Source of the DNA: Stygiobacter sp043807765
GTDB lineage: Bacteria; Bacteroidota; Ignavibacteria; Ignavibacteriales; Melioribacteraceae
DNA: 64,000 bases
Direction of reading: 5' to 3'
Assembly: GCA_043807765.1 (NCBI GenBank)
Contig: JAZDFQ010000005.1
Span: forward strand, 96,710 to 160,709
This document shows positions 1-6,670 of the stretch, piece by piece (positions within the stretch are counted from its first letter, which is position 1; every line of letters starts with the position of its first letter). The translations under genes were made by a program, and so were the position numbers. The notes under the pieces are model-generated. The model saw only the letters and a program-made list of their open reading frames with translations. It did not search any database and was not told where the DNA came from.

Positions 1-318
1 AAGTACTACTAAGAATATAAACATCGGCAGAAATGCAAAAATTCCATATCCGGCATACAAAGTTCTAAACTGAACTGCCCATGGATAAACATAAATTACT
101 TCAATGTCGAAAATGATGAAGAGCATTGCCACAAGGTAATACTTGATTGAAATTCTTTCGTGGGTTGTTCCAATAGGATCTTTGCCGCTTTCGTAAGGCA
201 TTGTTTTAATTTTGTTTGGGCGGTGCGGTCCGAATATTACGGATGAAAAAACCACAGCACCGCCAAAAATTGCGGCAACAAGAATCACTAAAAATATCGG
301 TATGTAATCAACTATCAT
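1..318 (-). CDS. nuoA: NADH-quinone oxidoreductase subunit A (3' end beyond window)
   Basis: The first 106 codons are visible, starting at an ATG at 318-316; the 3' end lies beyond position 1. The translation opens MIVDYIPIFLVILVAAIFGG, a hydrophobic first helix. It is followed by the family's MPYESGKDP loop and ERISIKYYLVAMLFIIFD, the typical second helix with its acidic residues. NuoA is a small three-helix membrane subunit of complex I, in the proton-pumping arm near the quinone channel. The gene is probably the first of a nuo operon that continues outside the window. It is separated from lysJ by 127 bases that hold an inverted repeat. Seen: motif order and hydrophobicity. Known: family function. 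Confidence 0.93.
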   Translation of the reverse strand, partial: MIVDYIPIFLVILVAAIFGGAVVFSSVIFGPHRPNKIKTMPYESGKDPIGTTHERISIKYYLVAMLFIIFDIEVIYVYPWAVQFRTLYAGYGIFAFLPMFIFLVVL

Positions 319-383
319 ATTAAAATTTTGATTTTAGGTTGGCGAAAAATAAGGCAAATGGGCATACAAAGCAAAGAAAGCTA

Positions 384-432
384 AGAACGAAGAATTAAGA
401 ACTAAGATCATTAATTCTTCACTCTTCGTTCT
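384..432. repeat. Imperfect intergenic inverted repeat (element A)
   Basis: Two 22-base arms (384-405 and 411-432) pair at 19 of 22 positions around a 5-base loop GATCA. The arms are built from purine-rich words such as GAACGAAGAATTAAGAA. On the minus strand the hairpin follows the lysJ stop and is followed by a T-rich stretch, so it may help end lysJ transcription before nuoA. It resembles other word-repeat hairpins in this window. Confidence 0.7.
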
Positions 433-445
433 GCGTTAAAATCAG

Positions 446-1600
446 TTAAGCCAATACTTCAGCTAATATCGTAGCTGCCTTATCCAAATCTTCGTAGCTA
501 ATTGTGAGTGGTGGAAGTAAGCGTAAAACCGTCGTTCCGGCCGGAAGTGAAAGAATTCCCTTTTCAAGCAACTCTACAATAACCGGTTGAGATTTATCTT
601 TGAGCTCAATTCCAATCATCAAACCAATTACACGAATCTCACGTACTTTGGTTAGCTGATGAGCAGATAATTTTTCTTTGAAATACTTTCCTTTAGCTTC
701 GGCTTGTTCCCACAATTTATTTTCGATCATATAATCAATTGAAGCTGTTCCGGCTGCGCATGCTAGCGGATTGCCGCCGAATGTTGAACCGTGTTTTCCT
801 TTTTCAATTTGGATTTTGTCTGAACAAAGCAGTGCGCCCATCGGGAAACCACCGGCAATTGATTTAGCAACTGTCATCATATCAGCTTCAATTCCATATT
901 GTTCAATTGCAAACATAGTTCCGGTGCGGCAGAATCCGGTTTGTATTTCATCAATGATAAGCATAATTCCCTTCTCGTCGCAAAGCTCTCTAACTTGCTG
1001 GAAATATTCCTTCTGACCGATGTTGATACCGCCTTCGCCTTGTACTAACTCCAAAATAATTCCGGCTGTTTGATCATCGGCAGCTTCAGCAAGTTTTTCA
1101 AAATTATTGTAAGGGACGAAAGAAAAACCGGGAACGAGCGGCTCAAAAATATCTCTATATTCTTTTTTGTATGTAGCACTCAGAGCGCCGTAAGTTCTTC
1201 CATGAAAACCTTTCATAGCAGAAATGAATTTTGTTTTTTTAGTGTTCGATCTTGCAAATTTGATCGCTGCTTCCATTGCTTCAGTACCAGAGTTGGTAAG
1301 GAATGCTCTCGTTAAATTCTTTGGAGCAACGCTAAAAAGCTTTTCCAGAAACAATGCTTTTGCATCATTATAAAATGTGTTCGCGCAAGTAATCAATGTT
1401 CCCGCTTGCTTGGCAATTGCCTCAACAACTTTATCGTTGCAATGACCAACATTGGCAACAGAAATACCGGAAGCTAAATCAATGTATTCCTTTCCTTGGT
1501 CATCCCAAACGCGTGAGTCTTTTCCCTTAACAAGTACAACGTCTCTGCGTGGATAAACATCAAGTTCATATTGTTGAATTAATGCTTTGTAGTCTTTCAT
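446..1600 (-). CDS. lysJ: [LysW]-aminoadipate semialdehyde/acetylornithine-type aminotransferase
   Basis: A 384-aa class III PLP aminotransferase of the ArgD/LysJ group, of usual length. Visible features are the NSGTEAMEAAIKFAR phosphate-binding region near residues 103-117, IIDEIQTGFCRTG with D217, and the PLP lysine K246 in the VAKSIAGG motif. In LysW systems this enzyme transfers an amino group from glutamate to the LysW-bound semialdehyde. It is the last gene of the LysW operon, 14 bases after lysZ. Sequence alone cannot separate LysJ from ArgD. The LysJ reading rests on the lysW-lysX-lysY-lysZ context, and the enzyme could serve both arginine and lysine synthesis. Confidence 0.88.
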   Translation of the reverse strand: MKDYKALIQQYELDVYPRRDVVLVKGKDSRVWDDQGKEYIDLASGISVANVGHCNDKVVEAIAKQAGTLITCANTFYNDAKALFLEKLFSVAPKNLTRAFLTNSGTEAMEAAIKFARSNTKKTKFISAMKGFHGRTYGALSATYKKEYRDIFEPLVPGFSFVPYNNFEKLAEAADDQTAGIILELVQGEGGINIGQKEYFQQVRELCDEKGIMLIIDEIQTGFCRTGTMFAIEQYGIEADMMTVAKSIAGGFPMGALLCSDKIQIEKGKHGSTFGGNPLACAAGTASIDYMIENKLWEQAEAKGKYFKEKLSAHQLTKVREIRVIGLMIGIELKDKSQPVIVELLEKGILSLPAGTTVLRLLPPLTISYEDLDKAATILAEVLA

Positions 1601-1614
1601 CCTTTTCTCCTTAT

Positions 1615-2406
1615 CTAAGAAATTGTAGTACCGTTACCGTTGAGTGCATCTAAAATAGGATGCTCTGTACGTCCGTCTGAAATTATTACTCTTGTATCTC
1701 CTCCATCGAACAATTTTCTGATGGCAAGAATTTTCCTTTTCATTCTTCCTTCAACCTTTTCCTCCATTGCTGTTAATTCGGCTTTGGACATTTTGGAAAC
1801 AAGCGAAGCCGGATCGTTTTTATCCAAAAGAAATCCGGGTGCTTCAATAAGCGAGATTACTTTCTCTGTTTTCAATTCGGTTTGAAGCAGTGCAACTATG
1901 TCGTCGTTCTCCGAATTGATTGCGAAATTATTTTCATCAATAAGAGGAACACTAAGTACCGGAATGTAACCGTTATCCAAAAGCAAATCCAAAAGCTGTT
2001 TGTTAATTGATTTTGGTTTACCGGAAAAATCTCGAAGCAAAAGAGTTTTTCCTCCTTCACGCACTTTTATTCCACTGTTGCGCTTACCTTGAATAACTTT
2101 ACCATCGAGACCGGAAAGACCAACTGCGTTTATTCCGTTTTGCTGACAAAGTTCTACAATGCGTTTGTTCTTCAAACCGGCGTAAGCCATCATCATCAAA
2201 TCAATTGTTTCTTCGCTGCTGAGAACAGAATCGTATCCAGACAAAGAAGTAACAACTTTCTTTTCGTAGTTTAGTTTCTGAGCTAATTCATCGCGCAAAG
2301 CATTAGCACCGTGAACAATAATAAACTTCTCTTGAAGTGTTGCCAGATCGGAAATAATTCCCTTTAGATTCAGTTCCTTTCCGCCGCCAATTTTAACTAT
2401 AAACAT
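1615..2406 (-). CDS. lysZ: [LysW]-aminoadipate/acetylglutamate kinase family
   Basis: A 263-aa amino-acid kinase family protein. The N-terminal MFIVKIGGGKELN supplies the phosphate-binding glycine loop, and the C-terminal half carries the nucleotide-binding region (KRKILAIRKLFDGGDTRVII). In LysW pathways LysZ phosphorylates the side-chain carboxyl of the aminoadipate attached to LysW. The ATG start overlaps the 3' end of the preceding amidotransferase gene by 10 bases, which implies translational coupling. The N terminus resembles the LysZ branch more than classical ArgB. An ArgB function acting on a LysW-linked glutamate is an alternative. Confidence 0.85.
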   Translation of the reverse strand: MFIVKIGGGKELNLKGIISDLATLQEKFIIVHGANALRDELAQKLNYEKKVVTSLSGYDSVLSSEETIDLMMMAYAGLKNKRIVELCQQNGINAVGLSGLDGKVIQGKRNSGIKVREGGKTLLLRDFSGKPKSINKQLLDLLLDNGYIPVLSVPLIDENNFAINSENDDIVALLQTELKTEKVISLIEAPGFLLDKNDPASLVSKMSKAELTAMEEKVEGRMKRKILAIRKLFDGGDTRVIISDGRTEHPILDALNGNGTTIS

Positions 2407-3041
2407 TGGAGCTCCGTTAACGTATTATTTTGAATCGGCTGCCAGTTGTTTTCTCCAACAAATGGATCGGAACAAACCGCAACCATATTTTCATCTTTTT
2501 TGATACTCATTGTAAAATATTCTTCATCTTCATTGAAGTGAGAATAGACAAAAGTTTTATCATTATCTGTGGCGATAATGTTCATTGCCCGAATGTATGA
2601 AGATTTCTTCTTTATGATTTCGGTTCCCTTGCTCAATGCTTCGCCAAAATTTTCTTTGTCAAACCGCTTTATATAATTGAAAATCTTCTCGGCGCCGATT
2701 CTTCCCTCTTCTTTTATCTTAACACCGCGAAGCTCACCATTAAACACGAAGATATTTTTATCATCGTAGAAAGGCATATTGTTTTCAACAACAATTCCTT
2801 CATCCTTAAACGCGCTTCGGGCGTGAGCGATCAATCTAGTTGAGTTTCCAAATTGCGAAAGATCATCTTCCCAAATCGGCTTAACATTCTTATAATAATT
2901 CCAAATATTGCTTTGCCAATACGCGAAGCCCCAACCATGTCCTTGGTATTCTCTGCTCTTTTGGGAAATCTCAGCGAACTTCGTCAAGTATTCGCCAATA
3001 CTAAATTCTTTTTTTGAGTTAACGTAAAGTAATCTGCACAT
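2397..3041 (-). CDS. Stand-alone class II glutamine amidotransferase (EgtC/YafJ-like Ntn hydrolase)
   Basis: A 214-aa protein starting MCRLLYV, so removal of Met exposes the nucleophile Cys2, as in class II amidotransferases. Further family marks are GHGWGFAYW (34-42), HARSAF with R75, ENNMPF (87-91) and the oxyanion-hole pair N101-G102 in FNGEL. There is no synthase domain, so it is a free glutaminase or gamma-glutamyl amidase of the YafJ/EgtC type. It lies within the LysW operon between lysY and lysZ and overlaps lysZ by 10 bases. Known: EgtC, of this fold, hydrolyses a gamma-glutamyl amide. Inference: it may cleave the amide joining the product to the C-terminal Glu of LysW, a job usually done by LysK. 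It could instead be a housekeeping amidase carried along in the operon. Confidence 0.85.
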   Translation of the reverse strand: MCRLLYVNSKKEFSIGEYLTKFAEISQKSREYQGHGWGFAYWQSNIWNYYKNVKPIWEDDLSQFGNSTRLIAHARSAFKDEGIVVENNMPFYDDKNIFVFNGELRGVKIKEEGRIGAEKIFNYIKRFDKENFGEALSKGTEIIKKKSSYIRAMNIIATDNDKTFVYSHFNEDEEYFTMSIKKDENMVAVCSDPFVGENNWQPIQNNTLTELQCL

Positions 3042-3044
3042 TTT

Positions 3045-3125
3045 ATACTCTTACTCGTGATCTTAATCTTGATCTTACTCAAGTCTTGCTCTTTCATAGA
3101 ACGATTACGAGTAAGAGAAGAGTAT
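3045..3125. repeat. Intergenic inverted repeat with hexamer words (element B)
   Basis: The left arm 3045-3062 (ATACTCTTACTCGTGATC) pairs with 3103-3125, apart from a small bulge. Between the arms the words ATCTTA and ATCTTG recur. The element sits in the 148-base gap between lysY and the amidotransferase gene, inside the LysW operon, so it would be transcribed and could fold in the mRNA. Confidence 0.65.
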
Positions 3126-3140
3126 GAATAAGAAACACAT

Positions 3141-3185
3141 ATTTAGATTCTTCCTTCTCCAATAAATTGGAGTCGTCAGAATGAC
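3141..3185 (-). repeat. GTCATTCTGA...AAGAATCT type intergenic repeat
   Basis: On the minus strand the segment begins TGTCATTCTGACGACTCC and ends AAGAATCTAAAT. It contains a perfect 7-bp hairpin CTCCAAT/ATTGGAG (3157-3172) with a 2-base loop. Elements with the GTCATTCTGA and AAGAATCT ends are, to my knowledge, a common dispersed intergenic repeat in many bacteria. Here it precedes element B, within the LysW operon. Confidence 0.6.
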
Positions 3186-3189
3186 AAAA

Positions 3190-4236
3190 TTAAATTGGAT
3201 GAAGTCCCGGGAATTCTAGTCCGGTTCTTTCATCTAGACCGTACATAATATTGAATGCTTGCAGAGCTTGTCCGGCAGCGCCTTTCATTAAGTTATCAAT
3301 TGCACTCACAACTACAACACGGTTTGAAAATTCATCTTTCTTGAAACCAATATCGCAATAGTTTGTACCGCTCAAAAGTTTTGGTTCCGGGTAGCGGTAA
3401 ATTCCATCGTTCTCTTTCACAATTCTGATGAATGGTTCGTTGCCGTAAACATCACGGTAAACTTTCCAAATATCTTTTTCTTGCAGATCATTTTTTAGGA
3501 ATACATGGCAAGTTGCAAGCAAGCCGCGTACCATATCAATCGCTGTTGCAGAAAAATGTACATGAATCTTTTTTCCAAAAGAAAGTTCTTGAAGCATTTC
3601 GGCAGTATGTCTGTGCTTGGTAGGCATATAAGAACGCACAACACCGCTTCTTTCCGGATGATGTGAACCATCATTTACTTTGTTGCCGCCTTCACTTGAA
3701 CCGGCTTTTACTTCTATTACAGTTCTGTCTTCTTCAACCAATCCATTTTTATATAACGGGTACAATCCGAGAATGCTTGCTGTTGCGTTACAACCCGCAC
3801 TGGAAATATAATTTGCAGTCTTCATTTCTTCGCGGTGTAATTCCGGTATTCCATAAATAAATTCGTTCAGCAATTCCGGACGGGAATGTTTGTGCCCGTA
3901 CCACTTTTCATATTCAGCAGCATCTTTAATTCTAAAGTCAGCACTCAAATCAATAATCTTTGGAGCTAAAGCTTTGTATTGATCAATTTTATTCTGTGAA
4001 CTGTTGTGCGGTAAACATAGAAATAAAAGATCGCATGGTTCAAGCTCGGATGCTGAAACGAATTTCATCTGAGTTGATTTGCGCAAGTTTGGATGAATCT
4101 TGTGTACAAATTTTCCAGTATAGCTTTCCGATGTTACTTGCTTCACTTCAGCATTCGGATGAAACAACAGCAAGCGAAGAAGTTCTCCGCCGGTATAACC
4201 GGAAGCACCAACAATTGATACTCTGATTTTCTCCAT
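3190..4236 (-). CDS. lysY: [LysW]-aminoadipyl/glutamyl phosphate reductase
   Basis: A 348-aa member of the ArgC/LysY semialdehyde dehydrogenase family. The Rossmann glycine motif GASGYTGGELL lies at residues 10-20 and the catalytic cysteine C149 in SAGCNATA. GSSEGGNKVNDGSHHPERS marks the substrate-binding region. It reduces the LysW-linked acyl phosphate to a semialdehyde with NADPH. The GCNATA form of the cysteine motif is closer to LysY than to the GCYPT of classical ArgC. The ATG overlaps the lysX stop by one base (TAATG), so the two are translationally coupled. The LysY assignment over ArgC also relies on context. Confidence 0.88.
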   Translation of the reverse strand: MEKIRVSIVGASGYTGGELLRLLLFHPNAEVKQVTSESYTGKFVHKIHPNLRKSTQMKFVSASELEPCDLLFLCLPHNSSQNKIDQYKALAPKIIDLSADFRIKDAAEYEKWYGHKHSRPELLNEFIYGIPELHREEMKTANYISSAGCNATASILGLYPLYKNGLVEEDRTVIEVKAGSSEGGNKVNDGSHHPERSGVVRSYMPTKHRHTAEMLQELSFGKKIHVHFSATAIDMVRGLLATCHVFLKNDLQEKDIWKVYRDVYGNEPFIRIVKENDGIYRYPEPKLLSGTNYCDIGFKKDEFSNRVVVVSAIDNLMKGAAGQALQAFNIMYGLDERTGLEFPGLHPI

Positions 4237-5111
4237 TAAACTCTTCCTTCTGCAACTTGTAAAACATACTCAACCATTTTCTGTGGAATGTTAACGCCGG
4301 TTGTTGCAATACTGTTTTTGTATTCCATTGTGTAGTTAACTTCATTAACCATTAAGCCTTGTTCGGTTTCAAAAACATCTATTGCAACAATACCACCGCC
4401 AACAGCTTTTGCTGCGCGTACGGAAATATCATTCAGTTCATCCGTAACCGCACAATTCGTAGCTTTTCCGCCGCGTGCGGTATTTGTAATCCAGTGCGGC
4501 GATGTTCTATAAATTGCAGCAATACATTTATCACCAACAACAAAACTTCTAATATCTCTGCCCGGTAGGCGTTCACCATTTTCAATTCTTGTTTTTTCAA
4601 CATACTTCTGAATGTAAAAAATTGAATGATGATAAGAACCAAGCACTGCTTTGTGTTCTAAAATTGCTTCTGCAGCATCACGGTCATTTACTTTGGAAAG
4701 TAATCTTCCCCAAGAACCAACTGCCGGTTTTAAAACAACCGGATAACCCATTTCTTCAATTGTCTTGAGCGCAGATTCTTCTGTAAATGCAACTCTAACT
4801 TCCGGCTGCGGAACTTTGTGCTCGGCAAGTGCGCATGATGTTAGGAGTTTATCGCCGCAAATTGTTGCAACATTATAAGTATTTACAGTTTTCACTCCGG
4901 CAGTATCAAATAGTTTTAAACCGTGAAGTGCGCGAGAGTGATTAATGCTGCGCTCAACAACAACATCATAATCAAACTTGTCTTTGCCTAGATTGAAAGA
5001 TATTTCTCTGTCATCAATCATAACAAGTTCCACACCTTTTACTGCATTGAACTCATCGATCAAGAATTTTTCGTCTTTACGAATTAATGAATGAAGCAAA
5101 CCTATCTTCAT
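4236..5111 (-). CDS. lysX: LysW ligase, RimK-type ATP-grasp
   Basis: A 291-aa ATP-grasp protein of the RimK/LysX family, with VVLKPAVGSWGRL (about 125-137) for the ATP lid, PGRDIRSFVV, NTARGGKATN, and the C-terminal metal-binding VNEVNYTMEYKNS. It ligates the alpha-amino group of aminoadipate (or glutamate in ArgX) to the gamma-carboxyl of the last Glu of LysW. Its partner LysW is two genes upstream and ends in EDWGE. The homocitrate-synthase-like neighbour favours aminoadipate as substrate. Which residues set the choice cannot be confirmed here. Confidence 0.9.
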   Translation of the reverse strand: MKIGLLHSLIRKDEKFLIDEFNAVKGVELVMIDDREISFNLGKDKFDYDVVVERSINHSRALHGLKLFDTAGVKTVNTYNVATICGDKLLTSCALAEHKVPQPEVRVAFTEESALKTIEEMGYPVVLKPAVGSWGRLLSKVNDRDAAEAILEHKAVLGSYHHSIFYIQKYVEKTRIENGERLPGRDIRSFVVGDKCIAAIYRTSPHWITNTARGGKATNCAVTDELNDISVRAAKAVGGGIVAIDVFETEQGLMVNEVNYTMEYKNSIATTGVNIPQKMVEYVLQVAEGRV

Positions 5112-5169
5112 TGTAGTTATTCTCCGTTTATTAAGTATTTTATTTACAGCTATAAAAAGTGAGCGTGGC

Positions 5170-6327
5170 TCACTTAGTGTAAGTCTGATGATGCTTTACT
5201 GCATCGACGATATGCTTGAGTTCGGCAAGTTCAACAGTTCTTCCGCGTTGACCGACAGATTTGACTTCTCTTAAGACATCATTTTGTAAATCAGAATCAA
5301 GAGAACTCTCTTCAATAAGTGCAAGTGCATACCTTAGCGATGCAATACCCGACATATGATCGAGAGAAAATGTTCTTGGTCTTCCAAGTAATTCCGGGTT
5401 TAAGCTTTCATAATGCATCGGATTAACTGATGCAGCATGGGTGTGGACACCGGCGCAATGTGTAAATGCGTTCTTACCCGTTATTGGGAAGTTAGCCGGA
5501 ATAGGAATACCCGAATGGAGGCTTACAAGTTCATAAAGCTCTACTAACTTATTTAAATTCCATCTATTCTCTTTGTAATCAACAGTAAGAACAGTTAGAA
5601 GTTGTGCGAGATCAACAATTCCCGCTCTTTCACCTAAGCCAAGTGCTGCCGCATCAATGATATCAACTCCGGCACGGTAAGCTTCAAGCGCGTTAGCCAA
5701 TGCTAAGCCGCGGTCGTTGTGGCAATGCACAGCAACTTTTGGAGATAGGTTTCGTTTTGCAAATTCATCTTTTAATCTTGAGATATAATCATACATGCTG
5801 CGTTCGGTTCCCGGAACCATATAACCGGTTGTATCCGCAACGCTAATTATGTCTGCGCCAGCTTCAATAGCAGCAACAGCTGCCTTCACAACATTTTCGA
5901 ATTGAGAACGTACCGTATCTTCAGGAGTGTATCTTATTAGAAGATCAGGTTTCTGATTTTTTGCATACTTAATAACATCAGTAATTAACTGACACGCAGT
6001 ATCTAAATCTTTCTTAAAGACCGTTTCCAATCTTTCATCGGAGACACAATAAAAAATTCCAATGAAACCAACACCGCATTCAAGCGCAAGATCAACATCG
6101 GACTTTAACGAACGGGAGTGAGCTCCAACAATTCTTTTGTAGCCTTTTTGAGCAATTGCTTTTACAGCAGCGTGGATTTCCGGAGTAACCATAGGATGTC
6201 CCGATTCAATAATATCAACTCCTACTTCATCAAGTAAGTTTGCTATAGCAAGCTTAATGTGTTTATCGAAATAAACACCGGGAGTTTGTTCGCCTTCGCG
6301 TAATGTTGAATCGAGTACCCAGACCAA
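5170..6327 (-). CDS. Homocitrate synthase-like (HMGL/LeuA family), TTG start
   Basis: A 385-aa TIM-barrel acyltransferase of the isopropylmalate/homocitrate synthase family. It opens with DSTLREGEQTPG (catalytic R10 and E11, metal ligand D6) and has the metal-binding HCHND motif (H201, H203) and GLGERAG. The C terminus has GKNAFTHCAGVH, and there is no LeuA-type regulatory domain. Homocitrate synthase condenses 2-oxoglutarate and acetyl-CoA, the first step of lysine synthesis through aminoadipate. The start is TTG at 6327-6325, two bases past the lysW stop; no in-frame ATG fits the conserved N terminus. Position inside the LysW operon supports the homocitrate role. Citramalate or isopropylmalate synthase are less likely alternatives. 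Confidence 0.84.
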   Translation of the reverse strand: MVWVLDSTLREGEQTPGVYFDKHIKLAIANLLDEVGVDIIESGHPMVTPEIHAAVKAIAQKGYKRIVGAHSRSLKSDVDLALECGVGFIGIFYCVSDERLETVFKKDLDTACQLITDVIKYAKNQKPDLLIRYTPEDTVRSQFENVVKAAVAAIEAGADIISVADTTGYMVPGTERSMYDYISRLKDEFAKRNLSPKVAVHCHNDRGLALANALEAYRAGVDIIDAAALGLGERAGIVDLAQLLTVLTVDYKENRWNLNKLVELYELVSLHSGIPIPANFPITGKNAFTHCAGVHTHAASVNPMHYESLNPELLGRPRTFSLDHMSGIASLRYALALIEESSLDSDLQNDVLREVKSVGQRGRTVELAELKHIVDAVKHHQTYTK

Positions 6328-6329
6328 TT

Positions 6330-6497
6330 TTATTCGCCCCAGTCTTCTTCTTCTTGAGGAGCTTCTTTTACTTGCGGAGGATTAACAGAAACTACTTCTA
6401 ATTCAGTTCCGCAATCAGAGCATTCAATTAATTCACCTTGCACTGCATCTGCTGCAAGCTGAATTTGAACTCCACATACCGGGCATTCAGCGTTCAT
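6330..6497 (-). CDS. lysW: LysW amino-group carrier protein (55 aa)
   Basis: A 55-aa acidic protein starting MNAECPVCG. It has two zinc-knuckle pairs (C5/C8 and C26/C29) and the diagnostic C terminus EDWGE. The gamma-carboxyl of the last Glu carries aminoadipate or glutamate while LysX, LysZ, LysY and LysJ act on it; LysW protects the amino group and serves as an electrostatic handle. It is the first gene of the operon, with a promoter-like sequence ending about 29 bases upstream of its ATG. The homocitrate synthase start follows two bases after its stop. The C-terminal motif makes the call secure. Confidence 0.96.
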   Translation of the reverse strand: MNAECPVCGVQIQLAADAVQGELIECSDCGTELEVVSVNPPQVKEAPQEEEDWGE

Positions 6498-6525
6498 TTT
6501 TTATTCCTTGTTTATAAAAGTGTTG

Positions 6526-6556
6526 CAAAAGTATGAAACAATACTTTTTTGTGCAA
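6526..6556 (-). promoter_or_regulatory. Promoter of the LysW operon (TTG-N20-TACTTTTG)
   Basis: On the minus strand a TTG (6556-6554) is followed after 20 bases by TACTTTTG (6533-6526). This matches the Bacteroidetes-type pattern TTG-N19/20-TANNTTTG. It lies 29 bases upstream of the lysW ATG, with no competing gene in between. Confidence 0.68.
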
Positions 6557-6635
6557 TAAAAGTTCAAGTTGGAAGACATTTTTATTTTCGTCTAGAAAAA
6601 CGAGATTTTCGAAATGTATAATTATTCACAACTAT

Positions 6636-6660
6636 GCAAAATCATGCAATATGATTTTGC
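6636..6660 (-). terminator. Hairpin after the M23 peptidase gene
   Basis: A perfect 10-bp stem GCAAAATCAT/ATGATTTTGC with a 5-base loop lies 10 bases past the stop of the M23 gene. No clear U-run follows on the minus strand, so it may be a weak terminator or an RNA 3'-end stabiliser. It separates the envelope genes from the LysW operon. Confidence 0.45.
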
Positions 6661-6670
6661 ACCCAAAATC

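Noticed and set aside
3663..3860. Plus-strand frames opposite lysY and other genes
   Set aside because: These are antisense shadows without ribosome sites, promoters or recognisable domains.
446..4236. Classical arginine genes argB, argC and argD
   Set aside because: lysW with its EDWGE tail, lysX and the homocitrate-synthase-like gene lie in the same operon, which favours LysW-type assignments; a role in arginine synthesis remains possible.
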